From CAYQSU01 sp964420325 (GTDB lineage Bacteria > Pseudomonadota > Alphaproteobacteria > Rhodospirillales > Defluviicoccaceae): DNA of 56,038 bases. Shown here piece after piece: positions 7,853 to 16,191 of the stretch. The notes under the pieces are model-generated. The model saw only the letters and a list, made by a program, of their open reading frames with translations. It was not told where the DNA came from and did no database searches. The number at the start of each line of letters is the position of its first letter. Position 1 is the first letter of the stretch. The stretch lies in NCBI GenBank assembly GCA_964420325.1, contig CAYQSU010000014.1, positions 1 to 56,038 of the forward strand, in the 5' to 3' direction. The position numbers and the translations under genes are program-made.

Positions 7853-9214
7853 TCAGAAGCCCGCGGGCGCGCCGCTGATCACCTCGGCGCCGTCATGACG
7901 GACCTCCATCACGGCGAGGCCGCGCTGGGCGACGCCGTCGGGGCGGAAGCGGAAGATGCCCTCGCTGCCGAGAAAGCCGTTGGGCGCCGTCAGCACCGTG
8001 GTCTGGAAGCCGTCGGCGCCGCGGCTGCGGCCGAGCACGGCGGCGAGCGCCGCGGCATCGTAGGCGAGCGAGGCGAGCCTCGGCGGCACGGCGCCGTAGA
8101 CGTCGCGGTACTGGCGAACGAAATCGCGCCGCGCCTCGGGCGGCGAGACCGCGAACCAGCCGCCGATCAGCGCCGGCTCGCGGCCGAGTCCGGGCTCGTC
8201 CCAGACCCCGGTGCCGAGGACGCGCGTCTGCCCGGGATCGATGCCGTGATAGGGCAGGTGCGCGGCGATTGCCTGAAGCGCCTGTCCACCGGCGGCGACC
8301 AGCACGGCGTCGAAGGCCATGGGAACCGAGGCCGGAGCCTCGCCGGCGGCGGGTGCCGCTGGCGGGGACGGCTGGAAGGTGCCGTGCAGGCGACCGGCTT
8401 GGGCGACTCGTCTCACGATGCTCGAATAGTCGGCCTCGGCGGCGGCATAGAGCTCGGCGTGCACGACGACGACGCCGACGGCCGCTGCCGCCCTCTCCAG
8501 CGCCTCCACCACCCGCTGGCCGTAGGCCGTGTCCGGCGCGATCGCGGCGAAGCGGCTGAGACCCCGGGACTGGGCGAAGCGGACCACGCGTTCGACCTCG
8601 GCATCGGGCGTGAAGCCGAGGATGAAGACGCCGTCGCCGGCGACGGTGCGGTCGTTCGAGAACGAGATGACGGGAACGCCCTGCGCCTGGGCCAGCGGCG
8701 CCACCGCCTGGGTCGACGCAGCGAGCAGGGGGCCGATGATCAGCCGCACGCCGTCGGCGAGGGCGAAATCCGCCGCCTGCGCGGCGCCCTCAGCGGTTCC
8801 CCCGGTGTCGAAGGGCAGGAGCTCGAAGCGCTGGTCGGCGAGGTCAAACAACGCCATTTGCGCCGCGTTCAGCATGGCCGTTCCGAGATCCGCCTGCGGA
8901 CCCGTCAGCGGCAAGAGGAGGCCGACACGGATCGCCTGCGGATCCGCGGGCAGGGCCCCGGGCCGCTCCCCCATGTCGTAGCCGGGGACGAGCATGGCGA
9001 GATCGCCCTCGGCATCGAGGATCGGCGCCGGCGCCACGCCCCTCGCGTCGAGGACCTCGACCGGCAGCGGCCTGACCGGCGGCAGGGCGGCCTGCGTCGC
9101 GGGTTGCATCTCGGCCGCCGGTCGGGGAGACTCGCATCCCGCCACCGTCACGGCCGCCAGCAACGTCCATGACGCGACATCGACAAGCCGGGGGCGGCGA
9201 TACCGGGTCTTCAT
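7853..9214 (-). CDS. Penicillin-binding protein activator-like lipoprotein (LpoA/YraM type, periplasmic-binding fold)
   Basis: Predicted lipoprotein of 453 residues. The N-terminus has basic residues, a short hydrophobic stretch and a lipobox ending LLAAVTVAGC. The body is a leucine-type periplasmic-binding fold: IRVGLLLPLTGPQADLGTAMLNAAQMALFD, LIIGPLLAASTQAVAPLAQ, VPVISFSNDRTVAGDGVFILGF, then SLAYDAAALAAVLG. This is the alphaproteobacterial homologue of LpoA, which stimulates PBP1A in E. coli; that role here is inferred. The ATG at 9214 is chosen because it starts the signal peptide; the open frame continues upstream without any signal-like residues. It is divergent from rsmI, a pairing widely conserved in proteobacteria. 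Confidence 0.84.
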   Translation of the reverse strand: MKTRYRRPRLVDVASWTLLAAVTVAGCESPRPAAEMQPATQAALPPVRPLPVEVLDARGVAPAPILDAEGDLAMLVPGYDMGERPGALPADPQAIRVGLLLPLTGPQADLGTAMLNAAQMALFDLADQRFELLPFDTGGTAEGAAQAADFALADGVRLIIGPLLAASTQAVAPLAQAQGVPVISFSNDRTVAGDGVFILGFTPDAEVERVVRFAQSRGLSRFAAIAPDTAYGQRVVEALERAAAAVGVVVVHAELYAAAEADYSSIVRRVAQAGRLHGTFQPSPPAAPAAGEAPASVPMAFDAVLVAAGGQALQAIAAHLPYHGIDPGQTRVLGTGVWDEPGLGREPALIGGWFAVSPPEARRDFVRQYRDVYGAVPPRLASLAYDAAALAAVLGRSRGADGFQTTVLTAPNGFLGSEGIFRFRPDGVAQRGLAVMEVRHDGAEVISGAPAGF

Positions 9215-9280
9215 CGCAAGGAAGGCGACCAGTCTCAAGATGCGGAGCGCTGCGCACCACAGCCTAGCGGGCCGGCGGCG

Positions 9281-10159
9281 ATGAGTAAACCACGGCTGCG
9301 CCGGCCGGACGCCGGAGCGGGCCTGAAGCCCGGGCTCTACGTCGTCGCCACGCCGATCGGCAATGCCGCCGACATCACGCTGAGAGCGCTCAGCGTGCTG
9401 GGTGCGGTCGACGCCATCGCCTGCGAGGACACACGCGTGACCGCGAGGCTGCTCTCGATCCACGGCCTCTCCAGACCGTTGACGCCCTATCACGAGCACA
9501 ACGCGCGGACGGCCCGGCCGGCGCTGCTGGCGCGCCTGAAGGCCGGCGAGCGGATCGCCCTCGTCTCCGACGCCGGGACGCCGTTGATCTCCGATCCCGG
9601 CTACCGCCTGGTCCGCGCATGCCTCGACCAGGGCATCGCGGTGACGCCCGTGCCCGGAGCCTCGGCGGTTCTGGCGGCGCTGTCCGTCGCCGGCCTGCCC
9701 ACCGATCGCTTCCTGTTCGCAGGATTTCCGCCCCAACGGGCGACGGCGCGGCGACGGTTCCTGGAGCCGCTCGCCGGAATCCAGGCGACGCTGGTGTTCC
9801 TCGAGTCACCGAAGCGGCTCGCCCAATCGCTCGCCGACATGGCGGCGGTTCTCGGTCCGCGCGAGGCCTGCGTCGGCCGCGAGCTGACCAAGATGTTCGA
9901 AGAGCTGATCCGCGGCCGGCTCGACGAGCTTGCCGGCGCCGTCCGGGAACGGCCCGGCCTCAAAGGCGAGGTGACGCTCGTGGTGGCACCGCCGTCGGCA
10001 GCCGAACCGATGTCCGACGCCGAGCTCGACCGGCGGATCCAAGAAGCGCTCAGCGCGTCCTCGGTCCGCACCGCGGCCGCGAAGGTCGCCGCCGACACCG
10101 GGCTTTCGCGGCGCCGCGTCTATGCGCGGGCGCTCGAACTCGCCGGTGCGCGGCCGTGA
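9281..10159 (+). CDS. rsmI: 16S rRNA (cytidine(1402)-2'-O)-methyltransferase RsmI
   Basis: SAM-dependent 2'-O-methyltransferase for C1402 of 16S rRNA in the decoding centre. 292 residues of the tetrapyrrole-methylase fold: LYVVATPIGNAADITLRAL, IACEDTRVTARLLSIHGL, YHEHN, ALVSDAGTPLISDPGYRLV, VPGASAVLAALSVAGLPTDRFLFAGFPP, all diagnostic, and a C-terminal helical domain with the TGLSRRRVYARAL end. Its stop codon overlaps the GTG start of yraN by four bases (GTGA), so the two are translationally coupled. Confidence 0.96.
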   Translation: MSKPRLRRPDAGAGLKPGLYVVATPIGNAADITLRALSVLGAVDAIACEDTRVTARLLSIHGLSRPLTPYHEHNARTARPALLARLKAGERIALVSDAGTPLISDPGYRLVRACLDQGIAVTPVPGASAVLAALSVAGLPTDRFLFAGFPPQRATARRRFLEPLAGIQATLVFLESPKRLAQSLADMAAVLGPREACVGRELTKMFEELIRGRLDELAGAVRERPGLKGEVTLVVAPPSAAEPMSDAELDRRIQEALSASSVRTAAAKVAADTGLSRRRVYARALELAGARP

Positions 10160-10533
10160 ACCGGAAAGCGCCGATCAGCCGGGCCCGGCGCCAGGCATGG
10201 CGATTCGGCCGGTTGGCCGAGGCGCTGGCCGCCGTCTTCCTCCGCATCAAGGGCTATCGCATCCTCGCCCGCGATTTCCGGACTCCGGTCGGAGAGATCG
10301 ATCTCGTCGCCCGCCGCAGCGCCGTGCTCGCCTTCGTCGAGGTCAAGGCCCGCGACACGGCGGCGACCGAGGTGCTGACCCGCCGGCAGCGGCGCCGGAT
10401 CGAGCGGTCGGCCGAGGCGTTCCTCAGGCTCCGCCCCGATCTCGCCGATCTCGAGATCCGCTTCGATCTGATGCTGATGCAGCGCTGGCGGCGGCCGCGC
10501 CACATCGCCGCAGCGTGGCGCAAGGATGAGTGA
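10156..10533 (+). CDS. yraN: YraN family (UPF0102) endonuclease-like protein
   Basis: Small (125-residue) protein of the UPF0102/YraN family with a PD-(D/E)XK nuclease-like fold; the cellular role is not established. Seen: GRLAEALAAVFLRIKGYRILARDFRTPVGEIDLVARRSAVLAFVEVKAR, with the EID...EVK residues typical of the nuclease core, then RRQRRRIERSAEAFL. The start is the GTG at 10156, which overlaps the rsmI stop. A lower-confidence alternative would be an internal start, but that would remove the conserved helix. Confidence 0.91.
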   Translation: MNRKAPISRARRQAWRFGRLAEALAAVFLRIKGYRILARDFRTPVGEIDLVARRSAVLAFVEVKARDTAATEVLTRRQRRRIERSAEAFLRLRPDLADLEIRFDLMLMQRWRRPRHIAAAWRKDE

Positions 10534-10594
10534 ACGAGGCTTTTGACGGCACGCCGGGCGGTCCTACAATCGGCCATCGGGACCGGGGAAGCCT

Positions 10595-11215
10595 GTGACC
10601 ACCGTGCCAGCACTCGCTCGTCTTGCCGTCGCCGTCGTCGTCGCCGGCGCGCTTTCCGGCTGCGTCAGCGCGGCGGTCGGAACCGCCGCCGCCGTCGGCA
10701 TCGCCGCGCAGCAGGAGCGCGGCGTCAGCGGCCGCGCCAAGGACCTGAAGATCAGCGTCGACATCCGCGAGCGGCTGTTGCAACGAAACCACGAATGGAC
10801 GGCCGATCTCGGCGTCACCGTCTACGACGGCCGCGTGCTCCTCACCGGCGCCGTCGCCGACCGGGAGACCGCCTCCGAGGCGGAGGCGATCGCCTACGCG
10901 GTTCCGGGGGTGCGCGAGGTCATCAACGAGGTCATGGTTGCCGACGTCGGCCTCCTCGACCTCTCGCGCGACACCTGGATCACCTCGAAGCTCGAGGTGC
11001 GCCTCAATCTCGATAAGCAGGTCGACGCCGTGAACTACTCGGTCACCACGGTCGACGGGCGCGTCTACGTCATGGGCACCGCGCGGGACCCGAGCGAACG
11101 CGAGCGCGTCATCGCCCACGCCCGCGATCTCGAACGCGTGCGCGGGGTCGTCAGCCACGTCCGGCTCCGGTCGGACCCGATGCATCCGGCCGAGACGCGG
11201 CCGGGCGGCGCTTGA
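10595..11215 (+). CDS. BON-domain lipoprotein (DolP/OsmY-like)
   Basis: 206-residue lipoprotein starting with GTG at 10595. A hydrophobic leader ends in the lipobox GALSGC. Two BON domains follow, about residues 48-110 (DIRERLLQRNHEW...GRVLLTGAVADRETASEAEAIAYAVPGVREVINEV) and 125-190 (SKLEVRLNLDKQV...GRVYVMGTARDPSERERVIAHARDLERVRGVVSHV). Proteins of this layout (DolP) sit on the inner face of the outer membrane and support envelope integrity. Clustering with the PBP-activator gene, rsmI and yraN is conserved in proteobacteria and supports an envelope role. Confidence 0.86.
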   Translation: MTTVPALARLAVAVVVAGALSGCVSAAVGTAAAVGIAAQQERGVSGRAKDLKISVDIRERLLQRNHEWTADLGVTVYDGRVLLTGAVADRETASEAEAIAYAVPGVREVINEVMVADVGLLDLSRDTWITSKLEVRLNLDKQVDAVNYSVTTVDGRVYVMGTARDPSERERVIAHARDLERVRGVVSHVRLRSDPMHPAETRPGGA

Positions 11216-11277
11216 TTCGAACTCCGCCTCGCGGATTAATAGGCATCCAGGTCGACGGGAGGGAAGCGCGGAACGTC

Positions 11278-12231
11278 ATGGGTCTCGAGGTCGCCATCCA
11301 GATGGATCCGATCGAAGGCGTCGACATCGATGCCGACAGCACCTTCGCGCTGGCGCTCGAGGCGCAGCGCCGCGGCCACGTGCTCTATCACTACCTGGCG
11401 CAGGATCTGTCGCTCGCCCGCAAGCAGGTGCTGGCCAAGGCGCGGCCGCTCGAGGTCCGCCGTGTCCGCGGCGACCACTTCACGCTGGGAGCGCCGATGA
11501 CGCTGGACCTCGCCGACGTCGACATCGTGCTGATGCGCCAGGACCCGCCGTTCGACATGGCCTACATCACCGCCACCCACCTGCTTCAGCACATCCATCC
11601 CGGCACATACGTCATCAACGATCCGGTCGAGGTGCGCAACGCCCCGGAGAAGCTCTTCGTCGCCCACTTTCCGGAGCTGATGCCGCCGACGCTGATCACC
11701 TCCGACCGCGAGCAGATCCGGGCGTTCCGCGAGGAGCATCGCGACATCATCATCAAGCCCCTGTTCGGCAACGGCGGCGCCGGCGTCTTCCACATCGACT
11801 GGGAGGACGACAACCTGAACGCGCTGCTCGAGATGTTCACCGGGCTCTACCGCGAGCCGATCGTCGTCCAGCGCTACCTGCCGGAGGTGCGCCTGGGCGA
11901 CAAGCGGATCATCCTGATCGACGGCCGCGCCGCCGGCGCGATCACGCGTGTTCCCGCCGAGCGCGAGGCGCGTGCCAACCTGCATGTCGGCGGCACGGCG
12001 ATCAAGGCGTCGCTGGCCTTCCGCGACCAGGAGATCTGCGAGGCGATCGGCCCCGAGCTCCGCCGCCGCGGCCTCATCTTCGTCGGCATCGACGTCATCG
12101 GCGACTACCTGACCGAGATCAACGTGACCTCCCCGACCGGCATCCAGGAGATCGGCCGCTTCGACGGCGTCGCCCTCGAGGCCGAGCTCTGGGACGCCTT
12201 CGAGGCGCGCTTCTACGCCAGCCGGACCTAG
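11278..12231 (+). CDS. gshB: Glutathione synthetase
   Basis: ATP-grasp enzyme joining gamma-glutamylcysteine and glycine. 317 residues from ATG 11278, where the conserved N-terminus GLEVAIQMDPIEGVDIDADS begins; a TTG further upstream would add an unconserved 22-residue leader. Family blocks: VLMRQDPPFDMAYITATHLLQ, VINDPVEVRNAPEKLFVAHFPELMPPTLI, DIIIKPLFGNGGAGVF (ATP-binding lysine and glycine loop), QRYLPEVRLGDKRIILIDG, GLIFVGIDVIGDYLTEINVTSPTGIQEI. It is the last gene of the rsmI-yraN-BON-gshB run. Confidence 0.96.
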   Translation: MGLEVAIQMDPIEGVDIDADSTFALALEAQRRGHVLYHYLAQDLSLARKQVLAKARPLEVRRVRGDHFTLGAPMTLDLADVDIVLMRQDPPFDMAYITATHLLQHIHPGTYVINDPVEVRNAPEKLFVAHFPELMPPTLITSDREQIRAFREEHRDIIIKPLFGNGGAGVFHIDWEDDNLNALLEMFTGLYREPIVVQRYLPEVRLGDKRIILIDGRAAGAITRVPAEREARANLHVGGTAIKASLAFRDQEICEAIGPELRRRGLIFVGIDVIGDYLTEINVTSPTGIQEIGRFDGVALEAELWDAFEARFYASRT

Positions 12232-12298
12232 GGGCCGCCCCTGGGGTCGACGCCGGCGGCGGCACGAGACGCGGCGCGCCCGGTTCCGGTCCGCCGGG

Positions 12299-12781
12299 CT
12301 AGAAGCGGAGGCTGCGGCTGCCCCGTCGCCACTCCCACGGCGGCGTGAACAAGCCGCGCCAAATGCCGAGGGCTCCGCTCTTTGCGGCCTCTTGCTCCTC
12401 CGCGTACTCACCCGAGCAGTCGCGGCAGGGCACCGCCCATCCCTCGGAGACGAGCCAGGCGTTCAGGTCCTCCGCTCCGAGGAAGCAGGCCGCGACGAAC
12501 CGGCCGCTCGGCGACGGCTCCTTGCGGACGCAGCGCACTTCGCCGCCTGCCACCTTCTCGGCCAGCGCGGCGGCGGCCTTCTGTCCGCACGCATACTCCA
12601 CACCGTCGGCCTCGCAGAGCTGCAGAAGCTCGGGGGCATCGATGCCGTGAAGGTCGATGCGCTGTCCGAAGATGTCGATGGTGTCGCCGTCGATGACCGT
12701 CGCCGGGCCCGTCACCGTCTGCAGCGACAGCCCGGAGAGACCCAAGCCCGCCAACAGAACGAAAGCAATCCTGACCCTCAT
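12299..12781 (-). CDS. Secreted thermonuclease-like (SNase) protein
   Basis: 160-residue protein with a signal peptide (residues 1-20, RIAFVLLAGLGLSGLSLQ) and one staphylococcal-nuclease domain. Visible SNase features: ATVIDGDTIDI near the start, GQRIDLHGIDAPEL carrying the usual Arg and Glu, CGQKAAAAL, and GRFVAACFLGAEDLNAWLVSEGWA with the second Arg. Six or more cysteines suggest disulfides in the periplasm. The ATG at 12781 follows GGAGCGGC; longer in-frame starts lack a signal peptide. Whether it cuts nucleic acid is unknown; many such bacterial proteins are untested. Confidence 0.8.
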   Translation of the reverse strand: MRVRIAFVLLAGLGLSGLSLQTVTGPATVIDGDTIDIFGQRIDLHGIDAPELLQLCEADGVEYACGQKAAAALAEKVAGGEVRCVRKEPSPSGRFVAACFLGAEDLNAWLVSEGWAVPCRDCSGEYAEEQEAAKSGALGIWRGLFTPPWEWRRGSRSLRF

Positions 12782-12990
12782 GCCGCTCCTGCCCGGCCGA
12801 TTCGACGCTGACCGGTCAATGGTAGACCATGGTGCGTGAATTGCAATCCCTAGATCAGACACCCTGCGCAGCGGCAACCAGGGCGCGAAACGGAAGGGAA
12901 GCATGGACGCGACGGCAGTCGCCGCACGAATTAGTTGTAGAATTCTCCGGAAAACGATCTTAAGCTGTCGAAAACCATGGGGATCGCGGG

Positions 12991-14532
12991 ATGGTCGCGC
13001 GGGTCGGCACGGTCGCCTTTCGAGGCATCGACGTCCTCGACGTCGACGTGCAGGTGCAGATCGGAGCCGGATTGCCGGCCTTCGCGGTGGTTGGGCTGCC
13101 CGACAAGGCTGTCGCCGAAAGCCGCGAGCGGGTGCGCGGCGCGTTGGCGGCGATGAGCCTGTCGCTGCCCAATCGCCGGATCACGGTGAATCTGGCCCCC
13201 GCCGACGTCGTCAAGGAGGGCAGCCACTTCGACCTGCCGATCGCCCTCGGCCTGCTCGCGGCGATGGGCGTGCTGCCGCGGGACGAGATGGCGACGTACA
13301 TCGCCTTGGGCGAGCTCGCGCTCGACGGTGCCATCCGCGCCGTGGCCGGAGTCCTGCCGGCGGCGGTGCACGCCAACGCCCGCGAACTCGGGCTGATCTG
13401 CCCCGCGAGCCAGGGCGGCGAGGCGGCGTGGGCGGGCAGCGAGACGGTGCTGGCGCCGGCGACGCTGCTCTCCGTCGTCAACCACTTCAAGGGCGTGCAG
13501 GTGCTGCGCCCGCCGGAGCCGAGCCTCATCGAGGACAACGGCGCCCACGCCGACATCGCCGACATCAAGGGCCAGGAGACCGCCAAGCGCGCCCTCGAGG
13601 TCGCCGCCGCCGGCGGCCACAACCTGGTGATGGTCGGGCCGCCGGGCGCCGGCAAGTCGATGCTGGCACAGCGCCTGCCGGGCCTCCTGCCGCCCCTCGA
13701 TGCGCGGGAGGCGCTCGAGGTCAGCATGATCCACAGCCTTGCCGGCGAGCTCAAGGAAGGCGGCCTGATCCGCCGCCGCCCGTTCCGCGACCCCCACCAT
13801 TCGGCGTCGACGCCGGCGCTCGTCGGCGGCGGCTTCCGGACGCGTCCCGGCGAGGTGTCGCTGGCCCACCTGGGCGTCCTGTTCCTGGACGAACTGCCGG
13901 AGTTCCAGCGGGCGACCCTCGAGGCGCTGCGCCAGCCCCTGGAAACGGCGCGGGCGACGGTGGCCCGCGCCAACAGCCATGTCAGCTATCCGGCCCGCGT
14001 CCAGCTCGTCGCCGCCATGAACCCGTGCCGCTGCGGCTTTCTCGACGATCCCGCGCGCGCCTGCGGGCGGGCGCCGAAGTGCGCGATCGACTACCAGTCC
14101 CGAATCTCGGGCCCGCTCCTCGACCGCATCGATCTGCACGTCGAGGTCGCCGCCGTCTCGCCCGCCGACCTCGCCCTGCCGCCGCCGTGCGAGCGGTCGG
14201 CCGACATCGCCCGGCGCGTCGCCCGGGCCCGCGAGGTGCAGAGGCAGCGGTATCGGGATGCCGGCGCCGAACCCTCGGTGCGGACCAACGCCGACGCCGA
14301 CGGCCGCCTGCTCGAGGGCGTGGCGAAGCCCGAGGAGGCAGGACTGCGGCTCCTCTCGGAAGCCGTCGAGCGCATCGGGCTGACCGCCCGCGGCTACCAT
14401 CGCGTGCTCCGGGTCGCGCGCACGCTCGCCGATCTCGACGGCTCGGACGGCGTCCGGCGCATCCACGTCGCCGAGGCGCTCTCCTACCGCCGCGTCGTCC
14501 CCGGCCGCAACCGACTGATGCCGAGCGCCTGA
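12991..14532 (+). CDS. comM: YifB/ComM-family Mg-chelatase-like AAA+ ATPase
   Basis: 513-residue helicase-like AAA+ protein; ComM drives branch migration during natural transformation in several proteobacteria. N-terminal LonC-like domain (GLPAFAVVGLPDKAVAESRERVRGAL; LPNRRITVNLAPADV), AAA+ core with Walker A VGPPGAGKSMLAQRLPG near residue 220, RPFRDPHHSASTPALVGGG, Walker B LGVLFLDELPEF, AAMNPCRCG zinc-like cysteines, and the C-terminal Mg_chelatase_C domain (GLTARGYHRVLRVARTLADLDG). The last ~100 bases are repeated, diverged, at 14804-14895. Confidence 0.95.
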   Translation: MVARVGTVAFRGIDVLDVDVQVQIGAGLPAFAVVGLPDKAVAESRERVRGALAAMSLSLPNRRITVNLAPADVVKEGSHFDLPIALGLLAAMGVLPRDEMATYIALGELALDGAIRAVAGVLPAAVHANARELGLICPASQGGEAAWAGSETVLAPATLLSVVNHFKGVQVLRPPEPSLIEDNGAHADIADIKGQETAKRALEVAAAGGHNLVMVGPPGAGKSMLAQRLPGLLPPLDAREALEVSMIHSLAGELKEGGLIRRRPFRDPHHSASTPALVGGGFRTRPGEVSLAHLGVLFLDELPEFQRATLEALRQPLETARATVARANSHVSYPARVQLVAAMNPCRCGFLDDPARACGRAPKCAIDYQSRISGPLLDRIDLHVEVAAVSPADLALPPPCERSADIARRVARAREVQRQRYRDAGAEPSVRTNADADGRLLEGVAKPEEAGLRLLSEAVERIGLTARGYHRVLRVARTLADLDGSDGVRRIHVAEALSYRRVVPGRNRLMPSA

Positions 14533-14631
14533 TCGGGGGCGCCCGATCCGGCCCCACCCGACCACCGCACGAAGCGCCGAGCAAGATGCGGCGCTCCGAT
14601 TGGGTCATGGCGTCTTCCGGTCCGCGCCTGC

Positions 14632-14745
14632 CTCGACGTCCACGCCTGGCAGGTCGCCCACATCGAGGAGGGGCTCCGCCAAGCCGCAGCGGGCGACTTC
14701 GCCGATGCGGCCGACGTCACCGCCGCCTACGGCCGCTTCCGCTGA
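14632..14745 (+). pseudogene. Remnant of a small antitoxin-like gene (C-terminal part only)
   Basis: One frame ends at TGA 14743-14745 and reads LDVHAWQVAHIEEGLRQAAA then GDFADAADVTAAYGRFR. The WQ...HI.EGL..A..GDFA...V..A..R pattern is that of the C-terminal half of CopG/ParD-type ribbon-helix-helix antitoxins. No start codon or DNA-binding N-terminal strand is visible upstream in that frame, and no toxin gene follows. I read it as a truncated remnant. A chance resemblance is possible because the segment is only 37 codons long. Confidence 0.4.
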
Positions 14746-14803
14746 TCGCGTCCCGCCACAGCCCGCCGGCATGAGGCTCCGTCAACCCGCCTGCGGCGAC
14801 CGT

Positions 14804-14895
14804 CGCGTGCTCCGGGGCTCGCCCACGCTCGCCGACATCGACGGCTGCGACGGCGTCCGGCGCATCCACGTCGCCGAGGCGCTCTCCGATCGCAG
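14804..14895 (+). repeat. Diverged direct copy of the 3' end of comM
   Basis: This stretch repeats comM positions of about 14398-14490. GACGGCGTCCGGCGCATCCA and the following CGTCGCCGAGGCGCTCTCC are identical in both copies, and the reading frame still gives LADIDGCDGVRRIHVAEALS against LADLDGSDGVRRIHVAEALS in ComM. Weaker similarity continues about 20 bases upstream. The copy has substitutions and no start, so it is a fragment rather than a gene. Confidence 0.85.
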
Positions 14896-14921
14896 CGGCA
14901 CCCGCGGCTGACGAAAACGGC

Positions 14922-14965
14922 TTGACGTTTAGGCTTATCGTCAAATAATAGGTTATTAAACCTAT
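14922..14965 (+). promoter_or_regulatory. Sigma-70-type promoter with overlapping inverted repeat
   Basis: TTGACG (14922-14927) and TAATAG (14946-14951, 18-base spacer) or the overlapping ATAATA (17-base spacer) form a good promoter ending a few bases before the ATG at 14964. A perfect inverted repeat ATAGGTT-ATTA-AACCTAT (14948-14965) covers the -10 region, the expected transcription start and the start codon. It may be an operator or an mRNA hairpin masking initiation. The very short leader also allows near-leaderless translation. Confidence 0.55.
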
Positions 14966-15713
14966 GATGAGCCGGCCGGTGTCGACCGCCAAACCCGACG
15001 ACGAAGCAGAGAAACCGCCGCACTCGCTCGCCTGGCAGCCTCCGCAACGAACGCTGCAGCTGCCGGTCGTGGCATTGATGTTTGCCGCGCTCACCGCCAC
15101 GGCGATCCTGTTCACGGTCGCGAGCATTCAGGCGTGGAGAGCCGAGCCGGAGGCGCCCGACGAGGACCGCACCCGGTCCACGTCCGCGCCCGCCCCGGCC
15201 GCGAACGGCTCCGTCCTTTCGTTGTACAGGGATCGGTTTCGGCCGAGCCTGTTGAGCCGGACGAGCGACGTTCCCGACAACAAGAGGGAGTTCAGGGACC
15301 GCGTTCTCAACGTCGTCGATGCCTTGGCCGCGGCCCTCACCGGCGCTCCCGCCACGGCGCGCAACATGCAACTTTTGGGCGAGAGTCTCGGCACCCTCAT
15401 CCGCGACGCCCCGCTGTCGCCGTATCAGCTGAACGGCGAAAGCCTCTCGCTCCGGCCGGGGATCACCTATTTCCTTCCCGGCGGAACCAACTCGATCGCG
15501 CTGATCGGCGCCTACGACCTGTCGTATCCGGGCATGATCTACGTGCGCAAGAACGGCCGCAAGCTGGCCATGAGCATCGGCTCGGTGCGCGAGTTCTGGC
15601 AGAACGGGCAGCGCTGCCGCCTGATCCTCAACGAGATCGCCGCCGATTTCGCGTCGGCGACCTTCTCCTATCTCTGCTCGGCCGACGGCACGCCGCCGCG
15701 CGCCGCTCGGTGA
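14964..15713 (+). CDS. Unrecognised single-pass membrane protein
   Basis: 249 residues that I cannot assign to a family. Residues about 1-33 are polar and cytoplasmic in character, 34-55 form one hydrophobic helix (VVALMFAALTATAILFTVAS), a proline/alanine-rich linker follows (about 60-85), and the rest is a soluble domain with few cysteines (RCRLILNEIAAD; FSYLCSADG). Topology suggests a short cytosolic tail and a periplasmic domain. Two adjacent ATGs occur at the start. It has its own AT-rich promoter and is convergent with the dsrE-like gene. No neighbour indicates a function. Confidence 0.6.
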   Translation: MMSRPVSTAKPDDEAEKPPHSLAWQPPQRTLQLPVVALMFAALTATAILFTVASIQAWRAEPEAPDEDRTRSTSAPAPAANGSVLSLYRDRFRPSLLSRTSDVPDNKREFRDRVLNVVDALAAALTGAPATARNMQLLGESLGTLIRDAPLSPYQLNGESLSLRPGITYFLPGGTNSIALIGAYDLSYPGMIYVRKNGRKLAMSIGSVREFWQNGQRCRLILNEIAADFASATFSYLCSADGTPPRAAR

Positions 15714-15735
15714 CCGCCCGCCGGCCCTCAGTCCG

Positions 15736-16191
15736 TCAGACGAACAGCATCGCGCCGTCGCGGGAGGCATCGGCGAGGAAGCTCACCGCGCCGGTGACCG
15801 TCAACGGCACGTCGTCGCGGAGCGACGCCGATCCGAGCTCCATGGCGCGAAGGCCCATCTCGCAGACGAGGAATGAGACACCCAGCTGGACGCACGACGT
15901 GAGCAGTTCCTCGAAGGTCGCCACTCCGAGCCTGGCGAAGGCGTCGTCGGCGTCTCCGGCGGTCGCCGCGCCCCGGGCCGGCATGCCGCGCCACGCCGCG
16001 CTGCCGTCGGGAAGCGGCTTCAAGAGCGCATCGCACGCCTGCATGGTGAAGAACAGCGTCGCCGGCGTGCCGACGGCCGCCGCCGAAGCGGCGAGCACGA
16101 GCGCGTAGTGCACCCGCTCGAACTCGCCCGAGAAGACGATCACCGAGAGCTTGTCCGGTGCGGCGGCCCTAGTCTGCGGTGCAGAGGGCAT
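15736..16191 (-). CDS. DsrE/DsrF-like family protein
   Basis: 151-residue protein with the DsrE/F-like fold: LSVIVFSGEFERVHYALVLAAS, a GTPATLFFTMQACDAL strand-loop, then LLTSCVQLGVSFLVCEMGLRAMEL and a C-terminal VTGAVSFLADASRDGAMLF. Conserved cysteines in the C-terminal half (SCVQLG, VCEMG) are typical of family members that bind or relay sulfane sulfur, but the exact role is unknown. The ATG at 16191 overlaps the end of the moeB-like gene by 23 bases, which implies coupling. It is the last gene of the rrf2-cysK-moeB-dsrE group, a context that fits sulfur transfer. Confidence 0.77.
   Translation of the reverse strand: MPSAPQTRAAAPDKLSVIVFSGEFERVHYALVLAASAAAVGTPATLFFTMQACDALLKPLPDGSAAWRGMPARGAATAGDADDAFARLGVATFEELLTSCVQLGVSFLVCEMGLRAMELGSASLRDDVPLTVTGAVSFLADASRDGAMLFV

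Larger units (their letters stand above)
14533..14963. other. Gene-free stretch with decayed sequences
   Basis: About 430 bases between comM and the next gene hold no intact gene. It contains a likely antitoxin C-terminal remnant (14632-14745), a diverged copy of the comM 3' end (14804-14895) and, in the last 45 bases, an AT-rich promoter with a palindrome. The G+C-rich remainder shows nothing I recognise. Confidence 0.7.

Noticed and set aside
14600..14911. 103-residue open frame downstream of comM
   Set aside because: Its only recognisable part is the copied comM end; it starts with TTG, has no ribosome site and is proline/serine-rich filler elsewhere.
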